Assembly: GCA_022841915.1 (NCBI GenBank)
Contig: JALHQN010000001.1
Span: 372,001 to 436,000, forward strand
Length of the DNA stretch: 64,000 nucleotides
DNA from: Burkholderiales bacterium
Lineage (GTDB): Bacteria; Pseudomonadota; Gammaproteobacteria; Burkholderiales; WYBJ01
Reading direction: 5' to 3'
This document shows positions 34,073 to 44,645 of this stretch, piece by piece. The notes below the pieces were generated by a model. It made no database searches and was not told the DNA's origin. It worked only from the letters and a program-made list of their open reading frames with translations. Numbering within the stretch: position 1 is the stretch's first letter; each line of letters starts with the position of its first letter. The position numbers were made by a program, and so were the translations under genes.

Positions 34073-35555
34073 TCGGGCAAACATCGTGCTGCGCAGCCGC
34101 GATTCCTGGGAAGCAGTCGACCTCGGCGCGACGATGATTCGCGCCTGGTGGCGACCGGTATACGGCGCCTGGCTGGCGGTTGTGTTGCCGATCGTCGTGA
34201 GTGTCCATGTGTTGCTTGCAACTTCTCCCTGGCTCGCCTTGCTGGCCCTCTGGTGGCTCAAACCCCTGTACGACCGCGTGGTTCTGCACGTGCTGGCCCA
34301 AGCTGTGTTCGGATCCCCTCCGACGCCGCGCCAGACGCTAGGCAGCCTCGGCGAGATCGTGCGCTCTACCGGCTTGCTCGGTGCACTCACGTGGCGGCGC
34401 CTCGCCCCACTGCGCTCGTTTCACCTGCCGGTCCGTCAACTGGAGGGCCAGCAAGGCGGCGAGGCTCGGGAGCGCGAGCGATTGCTCGCCCGGCGCACCT
34501 CCGGACAAGCGACAGGGCTGCTCTACGCATGCCTGCTGTTCGAATTGACAGTGCTGCTGTCACTGAACGCGTTCATCGACTTGCTCACGCCGGGCGCGAT
34601 ACAGATCGACTACGACATTCAGGCCTTCCTGCAAGGCGCGTTCGTGTCGGACGACACCGGCTGGAACGCATTCATCCGACATGCGCTGATCTTCACCGCG
34701 ATTTCGGTGATCGAACCCCTCTACGTGGCAAGCGGGTTCGCGCTCTATCTGAACCGCCGCACCAAGCTGGAAGCCTGGGATCTCGAACTCGCCTTCAGAC
34801 GCCTCGATCGGCCAGTTGCGCCCGCGCCGAAGTACCCCACCGCTCTGCTTGCGTGCTGCATGATCGCCGGCCTCATCGGGAGCATGCCCCCCTCGGCGCT
34901 TGCTTCGCCCGCAGAATCCCGCGAAACGATACGCGAAGTGCTTGCTGCGCCGGAGTTCCGCGAACACCGCGACCAGAAAGTCTGGCGTGCCCGAAACGCC
35001 AGCGAAACGACACCTCAACAGAAGCCATCCTTTTCCAGCGATATGTTCGAGGCGATAGCCCTGACGCTCGCGCAGATAGCGCGCATTGCCGCCTACCTCC
35101 TCATCGCAGCCGTACTCTACGTGGTCATCCGCTATCTGCTGCGCGAAGCCAAGAACTGGCGGCCGACGGCAAGCCCCGTGCCCAGTCGTCCGCTCCCCGA
35201 AACCGTCTTCGGCCTGGACGTGAGACCGGAAGCTCTGCCGCCCGATCTGGCCGATCTGGCCGCGCAGGCTGCCCGGCACGACCCGCGACTCGCATTGAGC
35301 TTGTTGTATCGCGGCGCTCTTGCCGCCTTGATCCATCGCGACCAGTTGCCGATCGGAGTTGGCGACACCGAGGGCGATTGCCTGCAACGGGTCCGCGCCA
35401 TCGGCCCCGCGGATCGCTCCGCGTTCTTCGCCAAGCTCGTCGCTGCCTGGTCCGAGACGGTGTATGCGCAAACCCCCGTGCAGGCCCAGACCATCGAAGC
35501 ACTGTGCACTGAGTGGCCACGCCACTTCGTGTCCGATCGGGGCAACGCGGCTTGA
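34062..35555 (+). CDS. DUF4129-domain membrane protein
   Basis: A 497-residue membrane protein with a start GTG overlapping the SpoIIM gene by 11 bases. Its N-terminal half has hydrophobic segments (about 35-75 and 145-215), and another helix lies near residue 340 (IARIAAYLLIAAVLYVVIRY). The C-terminal DUF4129 domain contains ALSLLYRGALAALIHRDQ and GVGDTEGDCLQRV, the family hallmark 'G-D-T-E'. Function is unknown, but DUF4129 proteins are regular members of MoxR-DUF58 systems. Confidence 0.88.
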   Translation: MRLDRANIVLRSRDSWEAVDLGATMIRAWWRPVYGAWLAVVLPIVVSVHVLLATSPWLALLALWWLKPLYDRVVLHVLAQAVFGSPPTPRQTLGSLGEIVRSTGLLGALTWRRLAPLRSFHLPVRQLEGQQGGEARERERLLARRTSGQATGLLYACLLFELTVLLSLNAFIDLLTPGAIQIDYDIQAFLQGAFVSDDTGWNAFIRHALIFTAISVIEPLYVASGFALYLNRRTKLEAWDLELAFRRLDRPVAPAPKYPTALLACCMIAGLIGSMPPSALASPAESRETIREVLAAPEFREHRDQKVWRARNASETTPQQKPSFSSDMFEAIALTLAQIARIAAYLLIAAVLYVVIRYLLREAKNWRPTASPVPSRPLPETVFGLDVRPEALPPDLADLAAQAARHDPRLALSLLYRGALAALIHRDQLPIGVGDTEGDCLQRVRAIGPADRSAFFAKLVAAWSETVYAQTPVQAQTIEALCTEWPRHFVSDRGNAA

Positions 35556-36703
35556 AGCGCCCGGCGCTCATCGCGAGCCTTTGTCTGGCGCTTGCATTGC
35601 TGGGGGGCGCCTGGTTCCTCTCCAGCTACGAGCGCGTGGACGCGCGCGTCTGGGTCGGCCCTTCCCCGGCCGCACGTGCGAATCCTTACCTGGCCGCGAC
35701 GCGTTTCCTCGAGCGGGTCGGCATCGAATCGAGCCTCGCCACGGGCATCGAAGCACTGGGCGAACTCCCGCCCGGCGCAGCCCTGTGGCTTCCAGCGGGC
35801 CGCGCCGGCTTCTCGCCGAGCCAGCTCGGCGAACTGCAGGTTTGGATAAACAACGGCGGCCATGCCATCGTGGAACCCGAACCGGCCCGTAGCCAGGACT
35901 TGCTGCTCGACAAGTACGGAATAGCCCGGGTGGAAGCGCAACACAGTCCCGCCGCGCGGACGGTGCCCGTGGATTTGCCGGGCGCGGCCGCGCCGATCGT
36001 CGTGTCTCGAGTGGCTGGCCCCGTGCTCGCGCCCAAACGCCTACAGCCCGACGCGCTCGCTTCCGACCCCGACGCCCCGTGGCTCGCGAGTTTCGCCGTC
36101 GGCGCCGGGCGGCTGACCGCAATTAGCGGGATGCAGCGATTCCACAACCGGTCGATCGGCCTGCACGACAACGCCGAGCTCCTGCGCCAAGTCGTCACGC
36201 TCTCGCCTGCCTCTGGACGGCTTCTCATCGTCCGCCCGCCTGACCACCTGCCTTTGTGGGATTGGCTGCGGCAACACGCGCTACCCTCCCTGGTTGCGGC
36301 TGCGGTGCTGCTGTTGCTGGGGCTCGCTCGCGCCGCCCCTCGATTCGGACCCTTGCAAACGGCAGACACGCCGCAGCGCCGACAACTGCTGGAGCATATC
36401 CATGCCGTCGGCCGCTTTCGCTGGGCTCGGGGCGGACGCCTCGGCCTGCTCGAAGCCGCGCGGGCGGTATGCCAACGTCAGATCACGGCCATGCTGCCAC
36501 GCCTTGCGCAGCTACCCGATGAGCAGCGCCACCTCGAACTCGCCAGACAAATCGGCATCGACGAAAGCAGCATTGCCGCGGCATTTCACGGCCACCCGCA
36601 CACGACACGCGACTTCGTGCACATGGTTGCCACCCTTGCTAGTATCCATGCAAGAACGGGTTCCCGCCGGAGCTCGACAATCGCGCAGCGCAGGAAAGCA
36701 TGA
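35552..36703 (+). CDS. DUF4350-family membrane-anchored protein
   Basis: A protein of about 383 residues with an N-terminal membrane anchor (ALIASLCLALALLGGAWFL), an exported or peripheral region starting ANPYLAATRFLERVGIE typical of DUF4350, and a second hydrophobic helix near residue 250 (ALPSLVAAAVLLLLGLA), then a cytoplasmic tail. The start is probably TTG 35552 (overlapping the previous stop); GTG 35513 is an alternative. The stop overlaps the MoxR ATG. It is part of the coupled membrane/AAA cluster. Confidence 0.82.
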   Translation: MKRPALIASLCLALALLGGAWFLSSYERVDARVWVGPSPAARANPYLAATRFLERVGIESSLATGIEALGELPPGAALWLPAGRAGFSPSQLGELQVWINNGGHAIVEPEPARSQDLLLDKYGIARVEAQHSPAARTVPVDLPGAAAPIVVSRVAGPVLAPKRLQPDALASDPDAPWLASFAVGAGRLTAISGMQRFHNRSIGLHDNAELLRQVVTLSPASGRLLIVRPPDHLPLWDWLRQHALPSLVAAAVLLLLGLARAAPRFGPLQTADTPQRRQLLEHIHAVGRFRWARGGRLGLLEAARAVCQRQITAMLPRLAQLPDEQRHLELARQIGIDESSIAAAFHGHPHTTRDFVHMVATLASIHARTGSRRSSTIAQRRKA

Positions 36704-37680
36704 ACACGCTTGAATCCACGGACTCGACACGCCAAGCAATCGAAATCGTCGCTGCACTCAAAGCGCAGATCCGTACTGCACTCATCGGTCAGGACGAGGT
36801 CATCGATCATGTGCTCGCGGCCCTGCTGGCCGCCGGCCATGTGCTCATCGAGGGCGTTCCGGGCCTGGGCAAGACCCTGCTCGTCCAAGCGCTTGCGCGC
36901 ACATTCAATGGCCGAGCCGCGCGTATCCAGTTCACACCAGACCTCATGCCCTCCGACATCACCGGGCATACGCTGTACGATCAAGCCGCTCAAACCTTCG
37001 TCGCCCGCCGCGGCCCGGTCTTCACCAACCTGCTGCTGGCCGACGAGATCAATCGCGCGCCGGCGAAAACGCAGGCCGCGCTGCTCGAGGTTATGCAGGA
37101 GGGTCAGGTGACCATCGAGGGCGAGGCGCACGCGCTGCAGCCGCCCTTCATGGTCCTCGCCACCCAGAATCCCATCGAGCAGGAGGGCACCTATCCCTTG
37201 CCCGAAGCTCAGCTGGACCGCTTTCTGCTCAAGATCCGCATCGACTATCCCGATCCCGTCGATGAACTCGCCCTGGTGCGTCAGGTCACGCACCGCCAGC
37301 TCGGCGACAGGCTCAACGTCGAGACGGTCAACCAGGTCATCACGCCCTCGAGCGTGCTTGCGCTGCAGCGCGCCTGCGCGAGCATCGTCGTTGCCGATCC
37401 GGTGCTCGACTATGCGGTTCGCATCGTGCGCGCGACCCGCAGCTGGAATGGCGTCTCGATCGGCGCAGGGCCGCGCGGCGGCATTGCGCTCGTTCGCGCC
37501 GCCAGAGGTGCGGCGCTGATGGCCGGCAGAAGCCACGTCACGCCCGATGATGTCAAACGCATGGCTCTGCCCGCGCTGCGGCACCGGCTCACGCCCGCAC
37601 CCGAATTGCAGATCGAAGGCCGGGATTCGGACGCTTTGCTCGACGCCTTGCTCGAAGGCGTCGAGGCGCCGCGCACCTGA
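36700..37680 (+). CDS. MoxR-family AAA+ ATPase
   Basis: A 326-residue AAA+ chaperone-like ATPase. Walker A is GVPGLGKTLL (about 53-62), Walker B is LLLADEINRAPAKTQ (about 110-124), and the sensor 1 region is ATQNPIEQEGTYPLPEAQLD. MoxR ATPases act with VWA/DUF58 partner proteins to remodel or assemble target complexes, often at the membrane. It is coupled to the DUF4350 gene by an ATGA overlap. Its expected DUF58 partner lies at 40512, separated by unrelated genes. Confidence 0.95.
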   Translation: MNTLESTDSTRQAIEIVAALKAQIRTALIGQDEVIDHVLAALLAAGHVLIEGVPGLGKTLLVQALARTFNGRAARIQFTPDLMPSDITGHTLYDQAAQTFVARRGPVFTNLLLADEINRAPAKTQAALLEVMQEGQVTIEGEAHALQPPFMVLATQNPIEQEGTYPLPEAQLDRFLLKIRIDYPDPVDELALVRQVTHRQLGDRLNVETVNQVITPSSVLALQRACASIVVADPVLDYAVRIVRATRSWNGVSIGAGPRGGIALVRAARGAALMAGRSHVTPDDVKRMALPALRHRLTPAPELQIEGRDSDALLDALLEGVEAPRT

Positions 37681-37781
37681 CGCCCCGCGTCTCGAGTCAG
37701 CATGTCGCTGCGCGAAAGATGCCCGGAGTCGACGCGATCGGCAATTCGGCGACCGATCGACGACTCACGGCGGCGCGCACC

Positions 37782-38171
37782 ATGCTGACGCTCGCCGACT
37801 ACTTCATGGGGCGCGACATCGATCATGCGCACGAACTCACGGCCGAGCTGCTCCTCAACGCCCGGGATACGGTCAAGCGGGCGAACGACTTGCTGCGTCT
37901 TGCAGGCCGCGCGTCCTGCCCGGTGAACTCGGGCTGGCGTCCGCACGCCATCAATGCCACCATTCCCAACGCTTCGCCGCGCAGTCGCCACTTGACGTGC
38001 CAGGCGGTCGACCTGGGAGATCACGACGGCACGCTCGACGCATGGTGCATCGCGCATCAAGACGCCCTGGCAGCACTGGGGCTCTGGCTAGAGCACCCGA
38101 GTGCCACGCCGGGATGGTGTCACGTTCAGATCGTACCTCCAGGGTCGGGCCGACGCGTCTTCATGCCTTGA
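37782..38171 (+). CDS. M15-family peptidase (DD-peptidase/endolysin-like)
   Basis: A 129-residue zinc peptidase of the M15 (VanY/peptidase M15_3) type, which cuts D-Ala-containing peptidoglycan peptides. Seen are SGWRPHAINA, the zinc-binding ASPRSRHLTCQAVDLGD (H and D) and the third ligand in PGWCHVQ. No signal peptide is visible in this start; the form resembles phage endolysins that start 'MLTL...YFMGRD'. An upstream in-frame ATG at 37719 gives 21 extra residues. It lies between the MoxR gene and a DUF924 gene. Confidence 0.8.
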   Translation: MLTLADYFMGRDIDHAHELTAELLLNARDTVKRANDLLRLAGRASCPVNSGWRPHAINATIPNASPRSRHLTCQAVDLGDHDGTLDAWCIAHQDALAALGLWLEHPSATPGWCHVQIVPPGSGRRVFMP

Positions 38172-38183
38172 GAGGAATCCGCG

Positions 38184-38789
38184 ATGCACACAACCTTGGC
38201 CGACGACATCCTCGAGTGCTGGTTCGGCGATGCCACTCGCAACGCCAGCGCTGCCCAGGCGCGCAGCAAACTTTGGTTCGGTCGCGATGCGCGATTCGAC
38301 GCACTGCTTGCCGAGCGCTTCGGCGACCTCCCCCGCCGCATGCGGCAGGGCGAGTTCGACGCCTGGATGCAAGCGCCGCGAACGGCGCTGGCGAGAATCA
38401 TTGCGCTCGACCAGTTTCCGCGCAACATCTTCCGCGCGAGTCCCGAGGCCTACGCCTTCGATCAGGCGGCCCTGTCGGCGGCGATCGATGCCGTCGCGCA
38501 GCGCCATGACGATGCCCTGCGCCCCCTCGAGGCCGTGTTCATGTATCTGCCGTTCGAGCATGCCGAAGATGCGTCCATGCAGGCGCGGGCGGTACAGCGC
38601 TTCGAATCGCTGCAGACGCGCGCGCCCCGCGAACTGGCGCAACTCTTCGCCGGCTTCACGGACTACGCCCACCGACACGCCGCAGTGGTCGCGCAATTCG
38701 GTCGCTTCCCGCATCGAAACGAGGCGCTGGGCCGAGCGTCGACTCCCGAAGAAGATGCCTATCTGGCGGCAGGCGGCCAGCGCTTCTGA
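38184..38789 (+). CDS. DUF924-family protein
   Basis: A 201-residue cytoplasmic protein of the DUF924 family, helical and related in shape to TPR-like folds. Hallmarks are LECWFGD at the start, KLWFGRDARFDALLAERFGD, the conserved IIALDQFPRNIFR and HAEDASMQARAVQRFESL. The biochemical role of the family is unknown. GAGGAA precedes the ATG, and the gene follows the M15 peptidase by 12 bases. Confidence 0.92.
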   Translation: MHTTLADDILECWFGDATRNASAAQARSKLWFGRDARFDALLAERFGDLPRRMRQGEFDAWMQAPRTALARIIALDQFPRNIFRASPEAYAFDQAALSAAIDAVAQRHDDALRPLEAVFMYLPFEHAEDASMQARAVQRFESLQTRAPRELAQLFAGFTDYAHRHAAVVAQFGRFPHRNEALGRASTPEEDAYLAAGGQRF

Positions 38790-38855
38790 AGCAGAACGGG
38801 TTGCGGCCCTGCGCCGTCGACAGCCGCTCGGCAGCGGGCGTGCCGAGATACGCGC

Positions 38856-39770
38856 TTACTTCGGCGCAACCGCCGGCGTGCGTCGCGGAGTCGTCTTGGG
38901 AGATCCACCCGCGCGCGTGGGAACGTCATCCCCGATGTCGGGGAACCTGGCTTTACACCGCATGCCCGCAGGCAGCTTGCGCTGCGGGTTGGCCAGGGAC
39001 AGTCGCACGCCGAAGGTGCCGCTCGCCGCATCGAATACCCGATCGACCACTGAGACCATAGCCGTGTGCTTGCCGCCGATCGGCGCATCGGGCATCACAT
39101 CGATTCTGGACCCGACCTTCACCTTGCCGAACGCTTCCACCGGGAGCACGACTTCGACGTGCAAGGTGTCGATATCGGCCAGCTTGAGTATCGGCTTGCG
39201 CCCGACGCCTGCTTCGGCCACCTCTCCCGGATGCATCAGCCGTTCCATCACGACGCCGTTGATCGGGCTCGCTATGGTCTTGAGCTTCAAGACTTCGGTC
39301 TGCCGCTTGTACTCGAGTTCGGCGACGCGACGGTTATCCATCGCCTCCTTGAGTTCGGATTCGGCCAGCTTGCGCTCCGTGGCCGCTTCGTCCCGAGCCT
39401 GCGCGGATATGAAGCTCTGCTTGAACAACTCTTCCTGACGGCCATGCTTCTTGAGCGAGTATTCGACCCGGCTCTCCCCGGAACGCACCGCGCCTTCGAG
39501 TTGCGAGCGCTGCAGGGCGAGCGCCGCAGCCGCGCGTTCGACCGCAGCATCCAGTTGCACCAGCATTTGGCCTTTGCGGACGAAATCGCCGCGGTCCACA
39601 GCAATTCTCTCGATCACGCCTTCCACCGAACTGCGGATCTCCACGACCTGGCGCGGATCCATCACGCAGTCGAACTCCGCCGCAGCCGCGCAATGCGTCC
39701 ACAGCACGAGCAGGCAAGCCGCCGCGAAGGCACTTGGACGCGGTCGCATGAGGATGGGACGATGATTCAT
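38856..39770 (-). CDS. HlyD/RND-type periplasmic adaptor
   Basis: A 304-residue exported adaptor-like protein. It has a signal peptide (ending around HCAAAAEF), lipoyl half-motifs VEIRSSVEGVIERIAVDRGD and IASPINGVVMERLMHPGE around a helical hairpin, and a beta-barrel segment. The C-terminal tail is basic and Pro-rich. No cognate pump is beside it, so it is either an orphan adaptor or belongs to a transporter elsewhere. It lies on the minus strand within the stretch that separates the MoxR and DUF58 genes. Starts at 39770 or 39749 are both possible. Confidence 0.85.
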   Translation of the reverse strand: MNHRPILMRPRPSAFAAACLLVLWTHCAAAAEFDCVMDPRQVVEIRSSVEGVIERIAVDRGDFVRKGQMLVQLDAAVERAAAALALQRSQLEGAVRSGESRVEYSLKKHGRQEELFKQSFISAQARDEAATERKLAESELKEAMDNRRVAELEYKRQTEVLKLKTIASPINGVVMERLMHPGEVAEAGVGRKPILKLADIDTLHVEVVLPVEAFGKVKVGSRIDVMPDAPIGGKHTAMVSVVDRVFDAASGTFGVRLSLANPQRKLPAGMRCKARFPDIGDDVPTRAGGSPKTTPRRTPAVAPK

Positions 39771-39799
39771 GAGTGCGCCCTGAAGTCCGACGGATGAGG

Positions 39800-40108
39800 C
39801 TACTTCAACTCGCCGTAGCGAGTCTCGTACTCTTTGATCAATTTGCTCAGCAGATCGGAGAGACGCTTGGCCGCGAAGGGACTGAGGATGATGCGGTGCT
39901 GAAGTTCGATCTCGAATTCCTGCTGCATCCGGTCCCAGTTCTGATTGACGCCGAAGTTCAGCACGACCTCTTCCCGAGTACTGGTGGCATTGGCCACGTT
40001 GCAGTAGGAACTCTTCAGCTGAGAAGTCGCCCAGCGTACGCGGGTCTGATCCGGCGTGCCGGTCGGTGCCTTGTCTTTCGCTTGATCTTCCGTCGGTGCC
40101 TTCGCCAT
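39800..40108 (-). CDS. DUF3467-family protein
   Basis: A 102-residue cytoplasmic protein with the DUF3467 pattern: CNVANATSTREEVVLNFGVN in the middle, then HRIILSPFAAKRLSDLLSKL and YETRYGELK. The N-terminal 25 residues are charged and flexible. Function is unknown. GGAGAA lies upstream of the ATG. It may share a transcript with the downstream HlyD-like gene (29-base gap). Confidence 0.88.
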   Translation of the reverse strand: MAKAPTEDQAKDKAPTGTPDQTRVRWATSQLKSSYCNVANATSTREEVVLNFGVNQNWDRMQQEFEIELQHRIILSPFAAKRLSDLLSKLIKEYETRYGELK

Positions 40109-40511
40109 TACGCGTTCTCCTGTGAATTGCCTGAAGTGATGGTCGAGCGCCGAAGACGTCAGCGTGCCGGAATTCTATCAGCATGAACCGCGTCGACACC
40201 GGCGCACATGAGCTTTGCCGCCTCGCCAAACCGCCTCGAGCACACACTATCATCGGCGCTGCCTGCCGAAAAGGCGAATTGCCGCGTTCGACCCGCGTCT
40301 ATTGGGGCCTTGGCAGTCCGCCCCTTGGTGTTACCCCGGACGAACGAGCCGTCCGAGCAAGCAAGGCTTCAGCGCCTTTGCGGCGGCGATTCGCGAATGC
40401 CGACGATTCGGGCGAGAATCGCACCGTGCGCTATCTTCCCGACGATCCGGCGAACGAATCCCGAACCAGGCACATTATGATCTCCTGCGCAACGATGGCG
40501 CGACTCGGCAC
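40109..40511. other. Divergent intergenic region upstream of the DUF58 gene
   Basis: About 400 bases between the DUF3467 gene (leftward) and the DUF58 gene (rightward). Frames crossing it lack support. It must hold promoters for both; no clear repeat or terminator was seen. Confidence 0.4.
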
Positions 40512-41822
40512 ATGATTCTGCTGCCCACCCGGCGTTCTCTGTGCGTTGCTGCCGCGTGGCTGGGCATCTGCGTGCTGAGCGCCACCCTGATTCTGCCCGA
40601 GACGGCGTGGCAGTATGGCGCCGGCGCCCTGGCCGTGCTGCTCCTGACCGATGCGATCCTGATCTTGCGCCGATCGCCGCCGAGCGCACGACGCGAGGCA
40701 CCGTCGTCGATGGCCCACGGGCGTTGGCACGACGTAACCGTGACCCTGAGCAACCCGGGCCGCACGGCGATCGACGTCGAACTCTACGACCATCATCCGA
40801 GCAGCTTCGAGACGCGCGATCTGCCCCTGAAACTGAAGTTGCCAGCCCAGGGCTGGGCAAGGCGCCCCTACGCGCTGCGGGCCACCACGCGCGGTGCGTT
40901 CGAGTTCGGTCCGATGGAGGTCAGGGTGCGGTCGCCTCTGGGCCTGCTGCAAAGACAGATGCGCATCGGCGCGCCTCAGGCGCTTAAGGTTTACCCGGAC
41001 TTCGGCGCGCTCTCGGGCTATGCCCTGCTTGCCACGGACCATCGACTTTCACAGATCGGCGTATTGCAGCGTCGCCGCCGTGGCGAGGGCATGGATTTCC
41101 ATCAGTTGCGCGAATACCGGCTCGGCGACAGCCTCAAGCGCATCGACTGGAAGGCAACCGCACGCATGCATCGTTTGATCTCGCGCGAGTACCAGGACGA
41201 GCGCGATCAGACCATTCTGCTGGTGCTCGATTGCGGTCGTCGCATGGCGGCAGTGGACGCGCAGTTCAGTCATTTCGACGCGGCGCTCGATGCGGCTTTG
41301 CTGCTCGCCCACGTGGGATTGCACCACGGCGACGCGGTCGGCGCGATGACCATGGCGGGCGACAGCCGCTTCTTCGCCCCACGCAAAGGCCCGAAAACCG
41401 TCGCCGCCCTGCTGGAATTGCTATACGACCTGCAGCCCGGCATGCGCACCCCGGATTACTACGCAGCCGCCATCGACATCATGCGCCGGATCAGCAAGCG
41501 CGCGCTGGTGGTCTTCATCTCCAATCTGCGCGACGAGGACGACGATACGCTGCGCCCGGCCCTGGCGCTGTTGCGACGCCGACATCTGGTTTTGTTCGCG
41601 AGCCTGCGGGAGCGCGTGTTGTCCGAGACATTGTCGAAACCGGTGCGGGATCTGGACTCGGCATTGATCCATGCCGCCACGGCCGATTACCTGCAGTCGC
41701 GCAAGGCGAGTTTCGGCAAGCTCGAGCAGGCCGGCGCACTGATGATGGACGTCGAACCCCAGCAGCTGGCGATCAGGCTGGTGAACCGCTACCTCGAGGC
41801 CAAGCGCAGCGGCACGCTCTGA
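40512..41822 (+). CDS. DUF58-domain protein, MoxR partner
   Basis: A 436-residue membrane-anchored protein. Two N-terminal hydrophobic helices (about 10-60) precede a beta-rich domain and the DUF58/VWA-like region, with hallmark RRRRGEGMDFHQLREYRLGD and SLKRIDWKATARMHRLISRE, then a von Willebrand-like fold (LLVLDCGRRM). DUF58 proteins usually lie next to a MoxR ATPase and are its probable client or adaptor. Here the gene is 2.8 kb away from moxR, with its own upstream region. Start ATG 40512 is where the hydrophobic anchor begins. Confidence 0.92.
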   Translation: MILLPTRRSLCVAAAWLGICVLSATLILPETAWQYGAGALAVLLLTDAILILRRSPPSARREAPSSMAHGRWHDVTVTLSNPGRTAIDVELYDHHPSSFETRDLPLKLKLPAQGWARRPYALRATTRGAFEFGPMEVRVRSPLGLLQRQMRIGAPQALKVYPDFGALSGYALLATDHRLSQIGVLQRRRRGEGMDFHQLREYRLGDSLKRIDWKATARMHRLISREYQDERDQTILLVLDCGRRMAAVDAQFSHFDAALDAALLLAHVGLHHGDAVGAMTMAGDSRFFAPRKGPKTVAALLELLYDLQPGMRTPDYYAAAIDIMRRISKRALVVFISNLRDEDDDTLRPALALLRRRHLVLFASLRERVLSETLSKPVRDLDSALIHAATADYLQSRKASFGKLEQAGALMMDVEPQQLAIRLVNRYLEAKRSGTL

Positions 41823-41841
41823 AGCCCCGCTCGCCGCGGCG

Positions 41842-43227
41842 TCAGCCCGAGGCACTCGCCTCGGCGCAGCGCTGAACCAGCTGCAGGAAGGGCGCCGCCT
41901 TGTCGAGCGTCTCCTGGTATTCCTCGCCGACCACCGAATCGGCAACCAGGCCGCCACCGGCCCAGAAACGAGCCTGCCCTGCCCGATACACGAGCGTCCG
42001 GATCGCGATGTTGGTATCCATGGCACCGTCGTGACCCACGTAGCCGATCGACCCGCAATAGATGCCTCGTCGACAAGGCTCGAGTTCCTCGATGATCTCC
42101 ATCGCCCTCAGCTTGGGCGCCCCCGTGATCGACCCGCCCGGAAAGCAGCCTCGCAGCAGATCGAGCGCGTCGCGGCCGGACGCCAACGTTCCCTCGATCG
42201 TGCTCACCAGATGATGCACGCTGGGAAAGCTCTGCACTTCGAACAGCTTCGGCACCTTCACCGAACCGATGCGGCACGTCTTGGCCAAATCGTTGCGCAG
42301 CAGATCCACGATCATCAAGTTCTCGGCCCGGTCCTTGATGCTGTCGCGCAGCTCGCAGGCTCGCTGCGCATCCAGCCGGGGATGTCCGGCGCGCGGCCGG
42401 GTGCCCTTGATCGGCTGAGTGACGACATGTCCGGAACGAACCTGCAAAAACCGCTCGGGCGATGCGCTGAGCACTTGCACGAACGGCAAGTTGATATAGG
42501 CGGCGAACGGCGTCGGATTCGAGATGCGCAGCGCCTGATAGGCACTCCAAAGATCGCCTGTCGCCGGCACCTCGAAGCGCTGCGCCAGGTTGACCTGATA
42601 GCAGTCGCCGTCGTGGATGTAGCGCATCACCCGATCGAAGGCACGTGCGTACTCTTCCCTCGTGAAGCTGCTGCGCACGGGCGCGAGTGTACGGAACGGC
42701 AGGCGCACCCGCTGCGCAGGCGGCTCGTCGAAACGCCGGCGCAGCGCGGCCCAGGCCTCGGCGTCCGGCTCGCGCGGGCCGCCTGCGACCAACCAGGCCC
42801 GCGCATCGGCGTGATCGACCACGACTGCCCAGGCGTATATACCGACGGCCATCTCAGGCAGGTGCTCGTCGTCCACGGCGATCGTCGGCAACCGTTCGAA
42901 TCTGCGACCGAGGTCGTAGCCGAAATAACCGATGGCGCCGCCATGAAAGGGCAAAGGGCCCGCGGGCGCCGCAAGCGGCCCCAGCGTCTCTCTGAGCAAA
43001 TCGAAGGGATCTTCGGGAGAAATCCGGGTGGCCTCGTCCACCCGGATTTCGGTCATTCCGCCACGCGTGACCAAGGTGGCCCACGGCTCGGCCGCCAGGA
43101 TGTCGTAGCGCGAACGCCCGGGATCGTGGCGACCGCTATCGAGCAGCATCGCCCAAGGCTGATCGACGATCCGCTCGAAATAGACGGTCGCGTCCGTGTG
43201 ATAGGCAAGTTCCGCGATGCGAGGCAC
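41842..43227 (-). CDS. pabB: Aminodeoxychorismate synthase component I
   Basis: PabB makes 4-amino-4-deoxychorismate from chorismate using ammonia from a PabA partner, for folate synthesis. The 461-residue protein has the chorismate-binding domain with DCYQVNLAQRFEVP, the diagnostic QPIKGTRPRAG (PIKGT with Lys separates PabB from TrpE's PIAGT), DLLRNDLAKTCRIGSVKV and the C-terminal GGSITGAPKLRAMEIIEELE. No glutamine amidotransferase or lyase domain is fused, and no pabA or pabC is adjacent. Confidence 0.93.
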   Translation of the reverse strand: MPRIAELAYHTDATVYFERIVDQPWAMLLDSGRHDPGRSRYDILAAEPWATLVTRGGMTEIRVDEATRISPEDPFDLLRETLGPLAAPAGPLPFHGGAIGYFGYDLGRRFERLPTIAVDDEHLPEMAVGIYAWAVVVDHADARAWLVAGGPREPDAEAWAALRRRFDEPPAQRVRLPFRTLAPVRSSFTREEYARAFDRVMRYIHDGDCYQVNLAQRFEVPATGDLWSAYQALRISNPTPFAAYINLPFVQVLSASPERFLQVRSGHVVTQPIKGTRPRAGHPRLDAQRACELRDSIKDRAENLMIVDLLRNDLAKTCRIGSVKVPKLFEVQSFPSVHHLVSTIEGTLASGRDALDLLRGCFPGGSITGAPKLRAMEIIEELEPCRRGIYCGSIGYVGHDGAMDTNIAIRTLVYRAGQARFWAGGGLVADSVVGEEYQETLDKAAPFLQLVQRCAEASASG

Positions 43228-43341
43228 TATGTAGGCTCCCGAGCGAGCACAGGCCGCTCGTCCGATTCACGAATCCGGACCGGCACGTGCGCCCTCATCA
43301 CAGCCACGACAGTCAGCAGATTGGAGCACGCTGCCCGAAGA

Positions 43342-44493
<1,152 letters not shown>

Positions 44494-44645
44494 TCATTTT
44501 AGTGCCCATTGGGCACCCGAGGCGATTGTCATCTCGGCAATGAATCCTTGACGCTGACGGGATGCGGACCGCACCGGAATTTCGCGCCTGCGCGGCGCAC
44601 TTGCCGACGAATCCGATACGCCCGCGAGCGCAGTAAACTCGGCGC

